Shown: positions 23,796 through 36,519 of the stretch, piece after piece | Layout: the number at the start of each line of letters is the position of its first letter | Position numbering within the stretch: position 1 is the stretch's first letter | Origin: Russula earlei | Taxonomy: Eukaryota > Basidiomycota > Agaricomycetes > Russulales > Russulaceae | DNA: 64,000 nt | Assembly: GCA_025769875.1 (NCBI GenBank) | Contig: JAGFNK010000021.1 | Coordinates: 124,001-188,000 of the forward strand | Direction: 5' to 3' | Notes under the pieces: generated by a model | Databases searched by the model: none | What the model was told of the DNA's origin: nothing | Seen by the model: only the letters and a program-made list of their open reading frames with translations | Made by a program: the position numbers and the translations under genes

Positions 23796-24265
23796 TCATG
23801 ACCTCTGTGTGATATCATCGGCAAGGCGCAACTCGCTCTGGACTGTGTGGGACACAAAGGGTAAGCCAATCGCGTGCCTAGGACCACCGCATACACGCGG
23901 GGCAGGAGAGGGTTGTTGTGACACGCACCTCGGTCCAACTCCCTACGCTCCAACTCTTCCTTCCCTTGACGTTCTATGCCGCTCTCCTTCCTTCCGAAAA
24001 GGACCTCCCGCCACCCGATTCTCTCTCCCGGGTGGGTGACTTCGGCGACAGTTTCTGCGAGCCGGCGTAAGCGAGCAACCTCGGCATCTGAGACCGCTTC
24101 GCCCGTGCGCAGGCGTGCCGCAAGTTCGTCCAATATCGAGAGACGGGCAGAGTAGTGGCGCCTGTCAGTCTCTGCGGCGCGGCGTTGCCAGAGAAGATGG
24201 ACGGAGATAGAGCTGAATGCGAGGGCGTATGCGAGTTCGGGAATGTAACGCGTGCGCAAGGACAT
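23796..24265 (-). CDS. Small N-terminally anchored protein, unknown function
   Basis: Two exons on the minus strand, 23929-24265 and 23796-23842, give 127 aa ending DDITQRS. The intron (GTGCGT to ACACAG) splits an Arg-Val junction in phase 1. The N-terminus MSLRTRYIPELAYALAFSS has a hydrophobic stretch (about residues 9-24) that could be a membrane anchor or mitochondrial signal-anchor. The rest is a charged helix (RRAAETDRRHYSARLSILDE, then LAARLRTGEAVSDAEVARLR) with WREVLFGRK near the middle, and probably forms a coiled coil. The clean intron, composition and start context support a real gene. The start was chosen at MSLRT rather than an upstream frame extension of 31 non-conserved codons. 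No family name is claimed. Confidence 0.65.
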
Positions 24266-24936
24266 AACTTTGTCGTTCACTAGACCGTGAGGCGGTACAG
24301 GTTGGGTATATAAAAAAAAGGAATGGCAAAGTGAGATCGACCAAGAGATCATTAACACGTGACCATTTAGCTGCTAGTTTGTTGTGTTGCGACGACTGGT
24401 TTGAGGTGGATCCGTCAGATTGTTGTCGTTCTGGTGATGGCCACAACATCGTTTGTTACTTTCTAGACAACTGCCGCCACCATGCTCCTGCATCCGTCCG
24501 CGGTTCGTCATGGAGATCCACCGTGAAGAGGCTAACATGAGATCGGGCAAAGGCCGGCTTTAGTGCGAGATGAAACGATTTTCCTTTCCTCCACGCCACG
24601 TGAACCTGTTCTTCTCACGAGATCGAAAGTAAATCGCTTGCCCCTGCTGTTTCGCCTCCCTGGTTTTTTAATTTTTACAACACCACCACCTCAATGATGC
24701 GGTGCAAACTTTGTCGTGTTGCCGTTGTCAGTTTGAAGGAACGGAAGCAGAACTCGTAACGTAGACATCCGGTTCCGGCGGTGGTGAAGAACTGATGGGG
24801 CCAGATCCTCGAGTTAAATGAGGGTCCAGGACTACATATAATCGTCCATGGCCGACCACACCGCCCAATCGATACGTTCTCATCGCACCCTCCTCTCCCC
24901 ACCCTCAATCCCCTCCCGCGTTCATCAATCGCAGCC
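24266..24936. other. Intergenic between divergent genes
   Basis: Upstream region shared by the minus-strand small protein gene and the plus-strand gene at 24937. A TATATAA stretch at about 24307 lies upstream of the minus-strand gene. No coding signal. Confidence 0.45.
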
Positions 24937-25853
24937 ATGGCAACTCTCAAACCCGATGCATTGGAGCAAGTAAGTCGCTTCTGCTCAGTAACCGCTTCGT
25001 CCTTACCGCCGCTCTCAGATCTTCCTCAAGCTCGAAGAGGAGAGCGAGCGCCGGGCGCTGGAGGCCGAGCAGACAGCGCTGTCGCCCCACATCCCTGACT
25101 TTGCCGTCGTTGAACAACGGGCGGCCCAGCGGAGGCAAAGCCACCGTGGGAGTATCTCGGTCTCACGCTTTGGGCATGTAAGGGCTTGCCTGCTCTTCAA
25201 TACCATGTACGCAGCAAGCTGACGCTCACCGCTCCTGCTCCGTATCAAGGTCGAGGAGCATCCGCGACCGGCAACCTCTGACCCATCTCAAATGCCACCG
25301 GACTTTGTCCACGGCTTGACGGCCATTTCTCCGTTTTACCGAGCTCAGTCATATGTGTGTCCTTTGCTCCGTTGGTTGCGCGCGCCTTCGGCCAGCGTAA
25401 TGTGCTGACGCAGGCCTCATCGCGTAGAACCACAGCGCAGACTCGTTGAGCGACGAGTCGTCCTTTGGCGATGACGCCGGGCGTAGCGCAGAGAGCGAGC
25501 ATGTCACCCAGGTGCATCGCATCGCAGGCCGGCAGAGTTTGCCACGCTCAGTCGGGGGAATGCTGCATCGGACGTTAACAGGTTCCCGGTCAAAAAACGA
25601 GCTCTCGTCAAGTGGCGTTAGTACCAACCTCGTGATCGGGGTGGTCGTAGAGGAAGACCACGTGGAGGAACCGGAGCGTCTAGAGACTCGCACGACGGCT
25701 TATGTGCAAGCGCCATCTACGTTAAGGCCACACGCGTCACGGATGACGATACCTGGAGCTGGGAGGAGGGACGCGAACGGAGGATGGAGAAGCATAGCCG
25801 GTGATCTCTTCAGGCGAAAGGCTCGTACCGGGGGAGCACGTTGTGGGCAATGA
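24937..25853 (+). CDS. Hypothetical low-complexity protein, four exons
   Basis: Exons 24937-24969, 25019-25177, 25250-25354 and 25428-25853 give 240 aa. All three introns are phase 0 with good donors (GTAAGT, GTAAGG, GTGTGT). The first acceptor is CAG; the last is TAG, chosen because the nearer CAG would run into a stop. The N-terminus is a short charged helix (FLKLEEESERRALEAEQ). The remainder is Ser/Arg-rich and probably disordered, with clusters such as SLSDESSFGDDAG and a hydrophobic island NLVIGVVVEED. No known domain recognised. Tight phase-0 gene architecture argues that it is real; function unknown. Confidence 0.68.
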
Positions 25854-26405
25854 CGCCAAGATCATGATTACCTCGCCGTTCGGCTTTTCCCGCCTGCGCC
25901 CTTACCCCCGTCCGGTTCTCGGTTGATGTATTTATTCACGACACCGCCCACGCCCTTGCATTTTTATTCTTCTGCTTGCCTCGGATCGGGACCAAACATC
26001 GCATACTCAGAATGCATCGCAGACAGACAGAAATTTCGAAATGGAGTTTAGACGTTCCTTATTGTTTGACACGCCAGCGCCAGAAGGTCGGAGACAATAG
26101 TTCGATTACTGTGAGGTGAGACGATCCCACGTTGGTTGGTCGCTTGGGTACCGTATTGTGGCAGCTAGGGAGACGGCGCCAACAGACGCCCAATTCCTGA
26201 CCTGGATCAACTGAGTTCCTTCGCCGAGGTAGAGCAACAGGTTACGCCCACCGTCCTCGTATGGGCCATGGGCCCGGACCCACGAGGTTGACTCGTGTCA
26301 TCACATCAAATATATATATCCTCTCCTGTCTCCCTCCCCACCCCTCCCCCCCCTAACGGCCATACGCCCTCCTCTCCCTCCGCGTACCTTCCCTCACACC
26401 AACCC
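25854..26405. other. Intergenic, probable promoter of next gene
   Basis: An (AT)n TATA-like stretch (AATATATATATCC) lies at about 26310-26322, some 90 bp before the candidate start of the next gene. Nothing else supported. Confidence 0.4.
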
Positions 26406-27684
26406 ATGTCGCTATCTGTTCGCCAGTCCGGCTATCACTTTGACCTCACCAGTGACCTCAAACAGGAGGCACCACCCTACATCCCCTGAAAACCCTCCCA
26501 CCTATAAATTGAAACCGGTGCGCTTACCCAGACCTCCTTCCTGCTTGCCGCTCATCATGGGTTCTCTCTTGTAGCACGTTCCACGTGGACTCCACCTGCG
26601 CGCGATCGATGGCGAGCACTCTCCCAGTCTCGGCCCGGACGATGCGAGTAAGCTCTGGCATCATCAGCGCGCCCATGTCATCACGAAGCGCTGACGCTTT
26701 CATTTCGTCATTCGCATAGGGTTATCAGGGTTCGATCTTGCCGAGAGCGTGTGGAGCCATGACTCGGATTTAACACTCGACGACCTCGCGCTCCAATCCG
26801 ACTCTGTATCAACTCAAAGCCGGAGCACCACCTCATCCCATTGGTCTGCCCCTCCCTTGACGCCATCAACCTCTCGTCACTCGGAGTTCCAACCTCCGTT
26901 GACGTCGGCGTTACCCATAGCGGTTCCCCCCCAAGCGGAGGAACCGTTGCCAGAAGAGCCCGGGTCTCCCGCCCCTGCTTATTCGCGCGATCCCTTGGAG
27001 TTCGATCCTGTCCTCCTCGCATCTCTCGACTCCCAACTTCGCTGGAACCCATTCGAGGCCTTCGAAGACGCTTGCTGGGCGTCCTTCTCTGATCCGACGC
27101 CCGCCGAAGTCGCACAGTTTCTACCCCCGCGGAGCGACTCGCTACCCCATCACCACATCCCGACGTCCTCCGCAAGCTTCACCGTCCATTCCACCTTTTC
27201 CGACGCGAGTACGGCCACCATACTTGCCCCATCCGTGCCACTCAACACTCCGTCGCTCGCTCTTCTACCACCCCCTGCGTATGTCGCATCGAAACCGCTT
27301 CCAAGTTTACCCCCAGCATCACCGTTGCGGCTAAGGGCGGAGCTGGCGCGACCTGTTTTACCATCGAACCTATCAGAGGACGTGACTTCCAAATCGCCGT
27401 TCAACGAAATCGATTACCCATCCCTCTTCACCGCGCCTCCTGGCGACACAGTCAAATTCACCCCCCTGAGGGCGGAGGGCGCACTGCGCCCGCGGATCAA
27501 AGAGCGTGGGAGGCACAAAAACCGTGCAACGGTTGACACATGCCATCGCACGTCTGCGCGGGCGCGAGTGACCCCGTTTTCCCCTCCCCTTGGTCGCTGT
27601 TCATGCGAGACCGACCGTCCGACCGACCGACCGCTTTCTTTCCCGCGTATCCATGCGTGTGTGGTGGGATATATCTTATCTTAG
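26406..27684 (+). CDS. Ser/Pro-rich hypothetical protein, gene model uncertain
   Basis: Candidate start at MSLSVRQSGYHFDLTSDL. The coherent protein then needs one base removed near the CACCACCC stretch (about 26470) to pass from the APPY segment to PENPPTYKLK; otherwise the first frame stops at TGA (about 26487). Later exons join cleanly: to 26517, 26575-26647, and 26720 to the stop, through GTGCGC...GTAG and GTAAGC...ATAG introns. The joined sequence runs GPDDARLSGFDLAESVWSHD, then a long Ser/Thr/Pro region with two PPxY-like motifs (APAYS, PPPAY) and an ENPPTY motif near the start, which could bind WW domains. The 3' end is uncertain; the last ~60 codons look non-coding. No family recognised. 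Confidence 0.45.
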
Positions 27685-29848
27685 TTGTATTGACCCGCTG
27701 ATCCCCTCTCCCTATCTGTCCCGAGCATGGTTTTTATCATTCATTTCCAGGCATTGCCGTCATCTCATCACGCATTTTCCCTACCTTCCTCTGCTGTACA
27801 TTGAGTCATCGTCTCACTTCCTCCCCGATGTACTGATTACCCTACGTGAACGGTGGAATAATTACGACAGCTCCTCGATGGGGCCCAATGTCCCCTCCAT
27901 CATATCTCTGCTCCTCCTTTCTCATGTGGTTTTGCCGAAGATGTGTAAGCGCTGATGTGGCGGGGGTGTGCGGAACCCATCTAAAAGGAAGATTCTACGC
28001 GATAGCGGGGCAGGTCGCGTCCGCCACCGTCTGCATTCGTACAGTAGCAGGGTCACACCACCCCGTGTTGTGAATGGCACAACTCAGGCCCACTAGGTCT
28101 ACAGCTACATACATGGAATAGTGCGAGAGCCAGTGGCGTTCTCGGAGGACCAAGGTACGAACTCAAAAAGAGAACGCAAGCAGGTTGTCTTGTGCTTGTA
28201 CATTCCTGGTGGGTCCCAGGCACTGCGAACGATCGTTTCTGGTCCCTCTCAGCGGATATGAACTTCTACTACTTCGGATGCCTCACCCCAAGCCATTCAA
28301 TCCCAAACACCTGCACACACGGCGGGGTTTCCGGCTGGCCATTAGGACTGTTTGCAAAAAAGCAAACAAAAAAAAGCTCGCATCCATGACAAAATCGGCA
28401 AGCCGGCTTTGCTGCTTTTTTTTGAACCAGACAATTGAAATGCGACCACCATTTTTTATTTATTTTTGTTTTGTTTTTTGGGCGTCGTCACGAGTGAGCG
28501 ACCGACCGACCGCGAGGTTGATCGATAATACGTAGCGGGGCTGCCCCGAGACGCTCCCTGGCTATGTGCGCGTGTGCGCGCGGGCGCGGGCGCGACGCAT
28601 TAACGCACGCGAGGGCGGCTCTATAATCTGTATAGCACAGGGCACATGAAATAACCACTAGGGGATAAATTATGTAACCTGTCGTGCAGGAGGTCCCGTG
28701 GCGAGTTTGATTTTTTGGACGGCTGCTTGCGAGAGTTTCATTCGCCGCAGCGAGGCGCCTCCCGAAGGAGAATCGCACGCACACTCTCCCCGGGGACGGA
28801 GGAGCCCTGTATATGATAACTGTACGTTGCGTTGTGATCCAAAAAAAAACGTCGCGAGACGACGCGCGTCGGCTGAGCGCCCTTTCGCTCTGGGTAACAT
28901 CACCTGTGGCACTGGCAGAGGCACATGTCAGTGGGTGGTGGCAGGCAGTGGCCACACGCCCAATGCCCAATGCGTCCCATCACTTGTCTCGAAAAGGGTA
29001 AATTGTTTTTGGCTCGAAGAAGACCTGGGGGACCATACTGTAGTGGGTGTATTATGATTTACTACCAAATTTCCAACAAAGGTAGCTGGCGGAGGGAGTG
29101 AATTGTGCGGGTTATACCATATGGCGCGCAAAACCAGGCCAGAATCCAGACTCGCGAACTCATACAACAGGGACTCGACACCGTCACTGTGAAGGGACCA
29201 ATGCGCGACTTGCCTTTTCGGTGCATCTGAAACCATACAGCGGCAATTACAAAGCAGAGCAGCGACGTCGATGATATGTCATGGATCGGCGTATCGTATG
29301 ATGAAAGCTGGTGCCAGGCGATTTGTCGACGACATTCCAAGTTCCTCTGCGCGTAGAGTAAAAATTAAGGAACAGAACTTGGAACTCCGGCACAAAATTC
29401 TGAGGGACGTCTTGCATGAACGATCTTGATTAGGGGAACGCATGTGTTTGCACTGTGTGAATTGTGAAAATAAAAAACGAGGGTGAGCAGTATCAAATCG
29501 AAGGGAATCAGCATGTGTGTGCCTCAGTCTCGGTCACACTCCGAAGAAGTATAACATATGGAAGAGAGGCAGAGTACTACTGCATGCGCCAAACTGTGAA
29601 CATAGGCAAACAACTCGGCTTGATGATCCGAGCTAACCACATGGAACACTTTGTAAGGTGTCGGCATTCAGGGGATAAGGAAGCCATACGGCTGAGAGGG
29701 GTCTTCGTCTGTGTACGTGGGATGTCTACATTGACGTGTGACTGATCAATATCACTCTATCCATCCATCCAGCGTCTGTCATCAACAAAAATTTTCAGCT
29801 GTCCTGGGGTGGGAAAAGAACCCAAATCTTTTAATTTGCAACGCCGAC
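27685..29848. other. 2.2-kb intergenic region
   Basis: No supported gene. Contains short A and T runs and a CCGACCGACCG tract near 28500. Confidence 0.45.
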
Positions 29849-30664
29849 CTACCAGTTCTCCAAGACGGGCCCAGTCTTCCAGCGTCCCGCACTCCCGCTA
29901 CTCGGATGGTGATCACCCTGACCCAATGGTGGTGGCTTCCGGATTCCCCACTCCGCCAAGAGCGCATCCCGCATGTGCGCCGGAGGCACCGGCACGCCCC
30001 TCAGCCGGGCACGCGTGAGCCCGATCCACCAGTGCCCGCGCACGTCCTGGATCCGCAGTATCACCTCCGTCTCGTCTCGCCCGGGCTCGATGCGCGCGCG
30101 CGAAAACGGCACGACGGCGCCGCGCCTCCCGTACCCATGGGCACCGGCGATAAGCAGCCGCTTCGGCGCGCCGGCAGAGGGGGCTAAGACGTGCAAGATG
30201 CGCACGACGCGCGAGCGCGCGATGAGGAGCGCGGCGGCCAGGCTCACGCCGACCGCGAGGTGGCCGAAGCAGAGCCCGGCGCGTTGCCAAGCGGGACGCA
30301 GTCGCGGTCGGCCACCCGCGATGGGGCGTGCGTCGCGGTCGTCGCCGGCTGGCTTGTTGTCCGGCGGCAGGGTCCACTTTGTCCACGTCAACTCCGTCAT
30401 GGTCGAGCTTTTTTCGACTCACGTCAATGAGCTCGAAAGGGGGGGGGGGGGGGAGGGAGAAAAATAAAGAAAAAGGTGCGGGGCGAGAGGGAGCGGCACG
30501 CACGTCACGAGCAGGTCGGCTGCGATGAATCCCCAGGTGAACCTGGCCCACCACGGCGGCCGAGCCTCATAGAGAGGCACGCCTTGGACCTCCTGGATAT
30601 GGCCATACCGTCCTATGCTTCTGCGTTGCAAGAGATTGCGCAGGCGGTGCGCGAGGGCAGACAT
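29849..30664 (-). CDS. Two-helix membrane protein, TMEM223-like
   Basis: Minus-strand exons 30504-30664 and 29849-30407 give 239 aa. The intron is 96 nt, phase 2, donor GTGCGT, and contains a C/G homopolymer run. Helix 1 is about residues 39-60 (WARFTWGFIAADLLV across the junction) and helix 2 about 98-117 (GLCFGHLAVGVSLAAALLIA). After helix 2 come RSRVVRIL, a G-rich loop (GAHGYGRRGAVVPF) and a strand-rich end with GHWWIGLTRARL. The order of two helices, RSVxxI, a HGYG/FGLG-type loop, a polar strand and a GRxxFL-type strand resembles mitochondrial TMEM223, a cytochrome-oxidase biogenesis factor. That link rests on pattern only. The basic N-terminus (HRLRNLLQRRSIGR) fits a mitochondrial signal. 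The Gly/Ser-rich C-terminal 35 residues are unsupported. Confidence 0.55.
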
Positions 30665-32816
30665 GGACCGGGGGAGGGGCAGCAAAGCAAATTGAAGTTC
30701 AGAAGCGCTAACCGGCCCTGACCGGTCCGTGTATTCCCTTCATATCCGGTCTTATTCTCTTCTCTTCTTGGCCCCTTGGTCCCTGTTTCAATTCTTCTCA
30801 ACCAACAGTGATAGCCGCCTTCAGTGGTCGCAAACACACCCAGATGTGTGAACGTACGCGATTTCCGAATATCAATCGTGACATAAGGGCGGAATCGATC
30901 CCCCGAGACTCGGAACGCGGAGCGCCAACCTACCTAGGTGGTCGTGGAGCGTTTTGCGATGAGCCGCGGTTCAAGTCATATCATGCATTCGATTTAAACC
31001 GATATATGCACTGGCAGAAGCCGTGATTTTCTGTTGACCATCAGCTCGCGCGGGGATTCAGGGCCGCCTCATCAGCCATTCATTTTTGGCCGGACCCCTA
31101 CGGCATCGACTTCTCGCTTCTGATTAGAGCGTCCTTTAATCAGATCGTTCATAAGGCTGTCAACGCTATACCAGCGTTTCATGACTCAAGGACATGGGGA
31201 CCTGAACATGCGGGCGCGCGAGCCATGCCATTCGTTGTCGGTCAAAATCGACGTCACCAGCGACCATCTTACCTCTCTGACGGTACATGTTTGAGGGCGG
31301 TCGTCAATAAGGGCTGATGCGGGAACTTGGCAGAAGTCATGGAGCTCATTGACGCCTGCCCGCCAACGTGAGCACGGAGATTGAATATGTCGTAGCTTCG
31401 TCATACAAGCGCACAGACGGTTCACATACCGTCGCAGTATTGACTATCTCAAGCTTTCGACGGCTTCACAACGGGGATCTCGGCCTACGGTGAATGCACT
31501 GGGTGGCTCACTTCAAGCTCCATACGATGCTGTCCACGTTGGCTTCAGATACGAGGGCACGCTGTGCTCGCATCGAGTCTCTATGGAGTGACAAGGGGAA
31601 TCTCCTTCATTCGGAGAGGGGTATCCAGGTGAGGGACCATTGTGGGACAACAGCATCCCGATCTTTTTTCGCGGGTGATCGGGAGAACAGGGCGTAGAGA
31701 ACATGACGACTGAGAATCGATTTTAATGTGCGAGAGAGCGAAATGTTGATCTCTTCCCACACATCACCTCTGCCCCCGTCCTGCTCAGGGTGCGTAACAC
31801 AAGGTGATGAGGAATATCCAAGACGGAGATCTAATGGGCTGGTGTTGGGGAGGTTAGATGCAAGGCAACCGCTCTGTATCCAAGGTGTGTCATCGCTGAT
31901 TCAAAGAGCCGACAAGGGACGCAAGTAGTTTATATATACGAGAGACGTATAGATATACACGGGAGTACCTGACAACATGATTTGATGGCGAGCCTGAGAC
32001 ACCATGTATCGGACATACATCACAGAAAGTACAACGATATCCTGTTTAGAAACTCAGGGTCTTACGAGGAACGGCGACGTCCAGTCCACTTCTGCCGAAC
32101 CACAAGCGCTTCGCTTCGCGAGGGGCACGTTCATAGAGGGGATCACGCCATGGCCACCACCGCCGCGTTCCTCCTTGCTTGTCGGTAACGGAGAAGAGGG
32201 CGGTCGCACGTGATCCATTCCACCCAAGCAAGGGGGACGGTGCAGAGAAATGAACAATGACATGCCTGGGCCCGAGACGTGCGTCCAAGTCGCGGAGGTA
32301 ATTGTCATCGGGAGCTTGAAATCTGCGAGAGCAGAGCAGACTCGGAGCATAAGTGGAAAAGGCATTCGTGTGTTCCATGTCAAGATGTCAGAAACGCAAA
32401 GCGAAATGGCCTTGTTACTCGAGGAGGCTGGATGACCGAACGGTAGTAAGTGCAGAGAAGCGCGAAGTGTTTGCGATTGAAGGGGTCGCCAGTTCGGCAG
32501 CGTTCCAGACTACGGGCTACAATCAGGCAAGCTTACACGACTCGCGCCGCCGCCTTAGACGCCACGGTAGCAAGAACATGTCAGGGTCGCTCAGATGCGG
32601 CGAAAAGCTCCTTGGCCGTTCCGTGAGGATCGAGGACGTGTGAGAGTTGCAGGGAATGGGGAAACATCCTGTCACAGTGGTGTTGCCCCTTCGATATCAT
32701 GTCGTGGTGCACTGGCAGTACCTGAGCTGCTCCGCGGTGATGACCGATCCACAGTCTGGGCTCTCCGTACTGCGCAGTAACGACCAGTGCTGTCCCTTCC
32801 TCTCACGCTTGCTCTC
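30665..32816. other. 2.1-kb intergenic region
   Basis: Only short frames, with no splice-consistent gene. A TATATATA stretch occurs near 31931. Confidence 0.45.
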
Positions 32817-34478
32817 ATGATTATCCCAGACGACGACAACCCGTCGGTGCGCAAGGATGATGGCTCGGCTCAACAACACGCGTCTCCTGCCATTCCGGAA
32901 AGCGCGGGTCCTCCACCGCCACCATATACGACTCATTAAACCACCCACCAATACATCGTCGCTGCAGCAGTTCTGGAACGAGAAGAGCCCGCCGGGAGGC
33001 GTTTTGTCAGAGCGTTCCTCGTCGCGGTGGCGATATGGGTCCTGGCCGGGATTTTCGTATCTTCGACGATTGATACGCACAGATCGATTCATTGGGTTTG
33101 GTCACCGAGGGTGAGTAACATCCAAACGTTCCCCGGGGTGCGCTTCCATCTGTGATCGTGTCAAAAAACTCAGAACGCTGTGAAGGGTTTCCCAGACAAC
33201 CCGACAATCGAGGACGGCAACATTGACAGCTGCGTTCCGTGGACGAGCGTACCCGGTCGTGAGCACCCTCGCCTTCCGCTGGCCGCCTCCGGTTCCTGGT
33301 CACGGGCTAGCGTCGACCTGCCTGCTTACGCGGACGCACTGTATCTCATCGCCCGTGGTGCGCTCGCGTCCGGTAACTTGTACGTGAGCGAGTCCCGCGC
33401 GACGGAAAACGTGTCGGTCACGGTCTTCGTAAACCGCCGCGGTGCAGAAGCTCTCTCTCGCGCTAGCGTCTGTCGACTCAGCCGAAAGGGTGGTGAGGCG
33501 GGTGTCGGTGTCTTCGTACGTCGTTCGAAGCCCCTCGCATAATTTCCACGAATATCGACTTGGCCCCACCACGCAGGCTCCGCGCAAGCGGCATATCCCA
33601 TGGCCCTTGCCTGGGGGGGGCTTGCGCTTCGTCGTCCAAGTCGAACTTCCCACCCGTGGGGACGCAGTCCGTTACGTGCCGTCTTTCCGTGTGGATATGC
33701 CCTTGTTCGCCATGACCATGGGCAACTTATCGGCTTTCCGCTTTGGCGACGTCGCTTTGAAATCTTCAAACAGCCCTGTTGCTGTTGAGGTATCGCTTCT
33801 TGTGTCTATGTCAGTACGATCGCTAAACGTAAGCAGAGAGTCGTCGCGAATGCTTTGACGATTCGCGCCATGAACGGTGCAATTAAGGGCAACTTCAACA
33901 CCACCGACTCTCTGACAATCGTAACAACCAACGGGCCAGTCTCTGTGAGAGTTGGTGCTGAGAATGGGGGGTCTGAGAAGTCGACTAACGTACTCATTCA
34001 AACCAGCAACGCGTTGGTGTTATCTCTCAAGTCACTCTTTGACCTACTGAGCAATCCGCTTAGACTTATCGAAGCTGATATATCGCTGACATCGAAGTCC
34101 TCGTCTGGCACGGGTGGTACTTTTAACATACGCACGCATACTTCAAATGGGCCCATAAATATTGTCTACGATGATTCTCCCGTTGACTCAATTCTCAACT
34201 TTGATGCACAGTCGACGAACGCACCCGTAGGTGTCACCCTGCATCAGGCTTATGAAGGCGCATTCTCTTTGGAGACGACGAATTCTAAAGCTGTGCTTGA
34301 CCGGTCGCGTCACGTCGAGGATCCTTCAGGTCAGGGACGCGGGCGAATGGTGACCACCAATTCCGTGAAGACGCAATTCGTGAATGGGAAAATTGCGTGG
34401 TTTCCGTCAAGCAGGGATCGCCGAGCTGGTTCAGTAGATATCGGAACGACCAACGCTTTTGTCAAGCTGTCCATCTAA
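32817..34478 (+). CDS. Single-pass membrane protein with repetitive beta-strand ectodomain (fungal DUF7330-type), early stop codon
   Basis: Exons 32817-33110, 33174-33515, 33577-33789 and 33837-34478 join in phase 0 through good donors (GTGAGT, GTACGT, GTATCG) and total about 497 codons. The N-terminus is disordered with a PPPPPY motif. A transmembrane helix follows (FLVAVAIWVLAGIFVSS). Then come the segment SCVPW, a block ending VCRLSRKGGEAGVGVF, a strand FVVQVELPT and many Thr/Asn-rich short strands (TIRAMNGAIKG, NVLIQTSNALV, TNAPVGVTL) as in DUF4097/DUF7330 proteins. One TAA at 32937, codon 41, interrupts exon 1 just before the helix, with the same frame coherent on both sides. It could be a nonsense mutation, an error, or spanned by a 60-nt intron with a weak GTCCTC donor. 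Function unknown. Confidence 0.65.
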
Positions 34479-36519
34479 GGCGCTTCGCTAACTTTTATCT
34501 TCATATGTCATCTCTGTACGTCTCTGCATGGATATATTGTTGTACGATACATTCTTCTTTCCCTGTTTCAAAGCGAGCTGAGCTTGATATGATGGAGTAA
34601 ACGCAATGATTGTTGTGTCGGCAGCCGCGATCAAGTCTCTCCCTGTCAAATGTAATGCATGTCGTACAATGGCTGGTTTTAGGAGCCGAAAGGCGTCCTC
34701 GATTACGTGGTGTACCGTCATGGTTTGTCTGCAATTTGTCTTTGTAGGGATCTCTTGGAAGTTACAATTAAGCCGTATCGAAAACAGGTTCAGTTTTACG
34801 TGAGGGGATAAGGTCATCCATCTGAGTTCAATCACTGGCACATAAGATCTGCAGGACCCAGCTACTTCGAGAAAATCTTATAACATCGGCTTATTGTTGA
34901 GTTTGGCCAACCATTGCTACTGCATGACGTTCAACGTTGTAGCGGCAGCGTTGGTGAGAGAATTCCTGAATTCTTAACGCATTGTGAATGGGGTTAATCA
35001 CGGGCGATGTTCGCACCCGGCTCCAACGCAGCATGACTGGCGAGTCTAGATCTGGTGTCATCCATTGTGGGGATTTCCTTCTCTTCTTCCATTGGTCCAG
35101 GGAGGGATATCTCTTGGTCGGTTGTCAGTCAGGTGTGGTCTTATCGCTCGGCCACTCAGCCTGTGGGCTGACTTCTTCGCTTATCCCTGCTGAAGGATTT
35201 CCCGGCCCTATTCCCCATACGTGGCCAGTTCATGTTATAACTTTGATGATACACCCGTGAAGGTAATCGAGCCGGGTGATGAATCCATTCGTAGCATGCC
35301 AGCTGAGGTTGATGTATCGTTCGGTGGGCCCAATCACAGTATATCCAAGATGGACGCTATGGACGCTATAGACGATGGGCTTTGTTTCCTATACTGATAC
35401 AGGACGTCCTGACCACGTTCGAGCCGAATCAGAGAGGGTACGTGGCATGTACGTTACGTACGACGGACGGACCGACATGATCACGACCATTCCGGCTCGG
35501 CGCATCCAAACGGGTTACGGCTGGACTTCTCGGGCCCAGAGGTTATCCAACCATCTCATGGACGGACGTGGTTCGTGATTCGTTATACGTGAATACGCCA
35601 GTTGCTCAACGAAGATGTCGCCGCTCTAAGTGCTGACCGTTTTTTTTTGTTTCGGCACGCTATTTGCTTCACTTTATGCGTGTTCTGCATCTTCGAGAAA
35701 ACTTTAGGTCAATAAGTCATGCTCATCATGTCGTGCATGTATTTTGTGGACTCCCATGGCTGTTGAGCACATGTGGCAGCGCTCATAAAGGGCGCATCGG
35801 TTCCCCGTGCATCATGGTAGGGCGTGAAGAGCGCATCCACGTATCTCCCCAGCCCACAGTGGTGTGCGCCGTAAAAAGCATTGCAATTTGTCTTCTGTGT
35901 GCCTTCTGCTTCGCGGTGTGGGGTTAGACAACTACGCTGACACCTTGGCGAGCGTAAAACCAGGGATATATACTGGCTGTGAGTCATGCGGTAAATTCTA
36001 AGAACTCAGCACCAGCTTTCCGAAAACTGACGAACTTGAAAGGTGTGGCTTAACGCAGTTCTGTCGACCTATTCGATAGATATAGCGATGACAACCGTTG
36101 TTAGTGCACAGGATGGTTGATCCATGGGGCTCCTAAACTAAGCCAAAACAGTGGCGAGGTCACCTGAAAACTTTGACCAGGTAAGTCGGCTCTTCTGTCA
36201 ACCAAGGTAAGAATATGCTGTGCAGAAAACATCAGTTATTTTCAGCATGTTCTCTCATAGAAAGGCATGAAAATTCTTCTTCTGGAGAATGGGGGTTTTG
36301 TTCCGTCTCGGTGAAATGGACAAAGAAATCTTTCTTTTGAGATAATGGGCTTCCTTCATTTTTAAAACTGCATTTGTTCTGGTTTTTACGACGCTGTGTA
36401 CGGCTGAGTGTGTTGAGATGTAGGGCTGTGGTAGAGCACATGGGAACATGTCCAGGTTCACTGACGCCGTGTATTTGAAAAAAAAAAGTGATATGACATA
36501 ATCCATTATTTTCACTAAA
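34479..36519. other. 2.0-kb intergenic region
   Basis: No frame of this stretch shows a domain, and no element ends with target duplications were found. Confidence 0.4.

Noticed and set aside
33442..33858. Separate gene in the second frame of the DUF7330-type locus
   Set aside because: A 61-nt intron with donor GTACGT at 33516 joins it cleanly to the preceding exon, so it is one gene.
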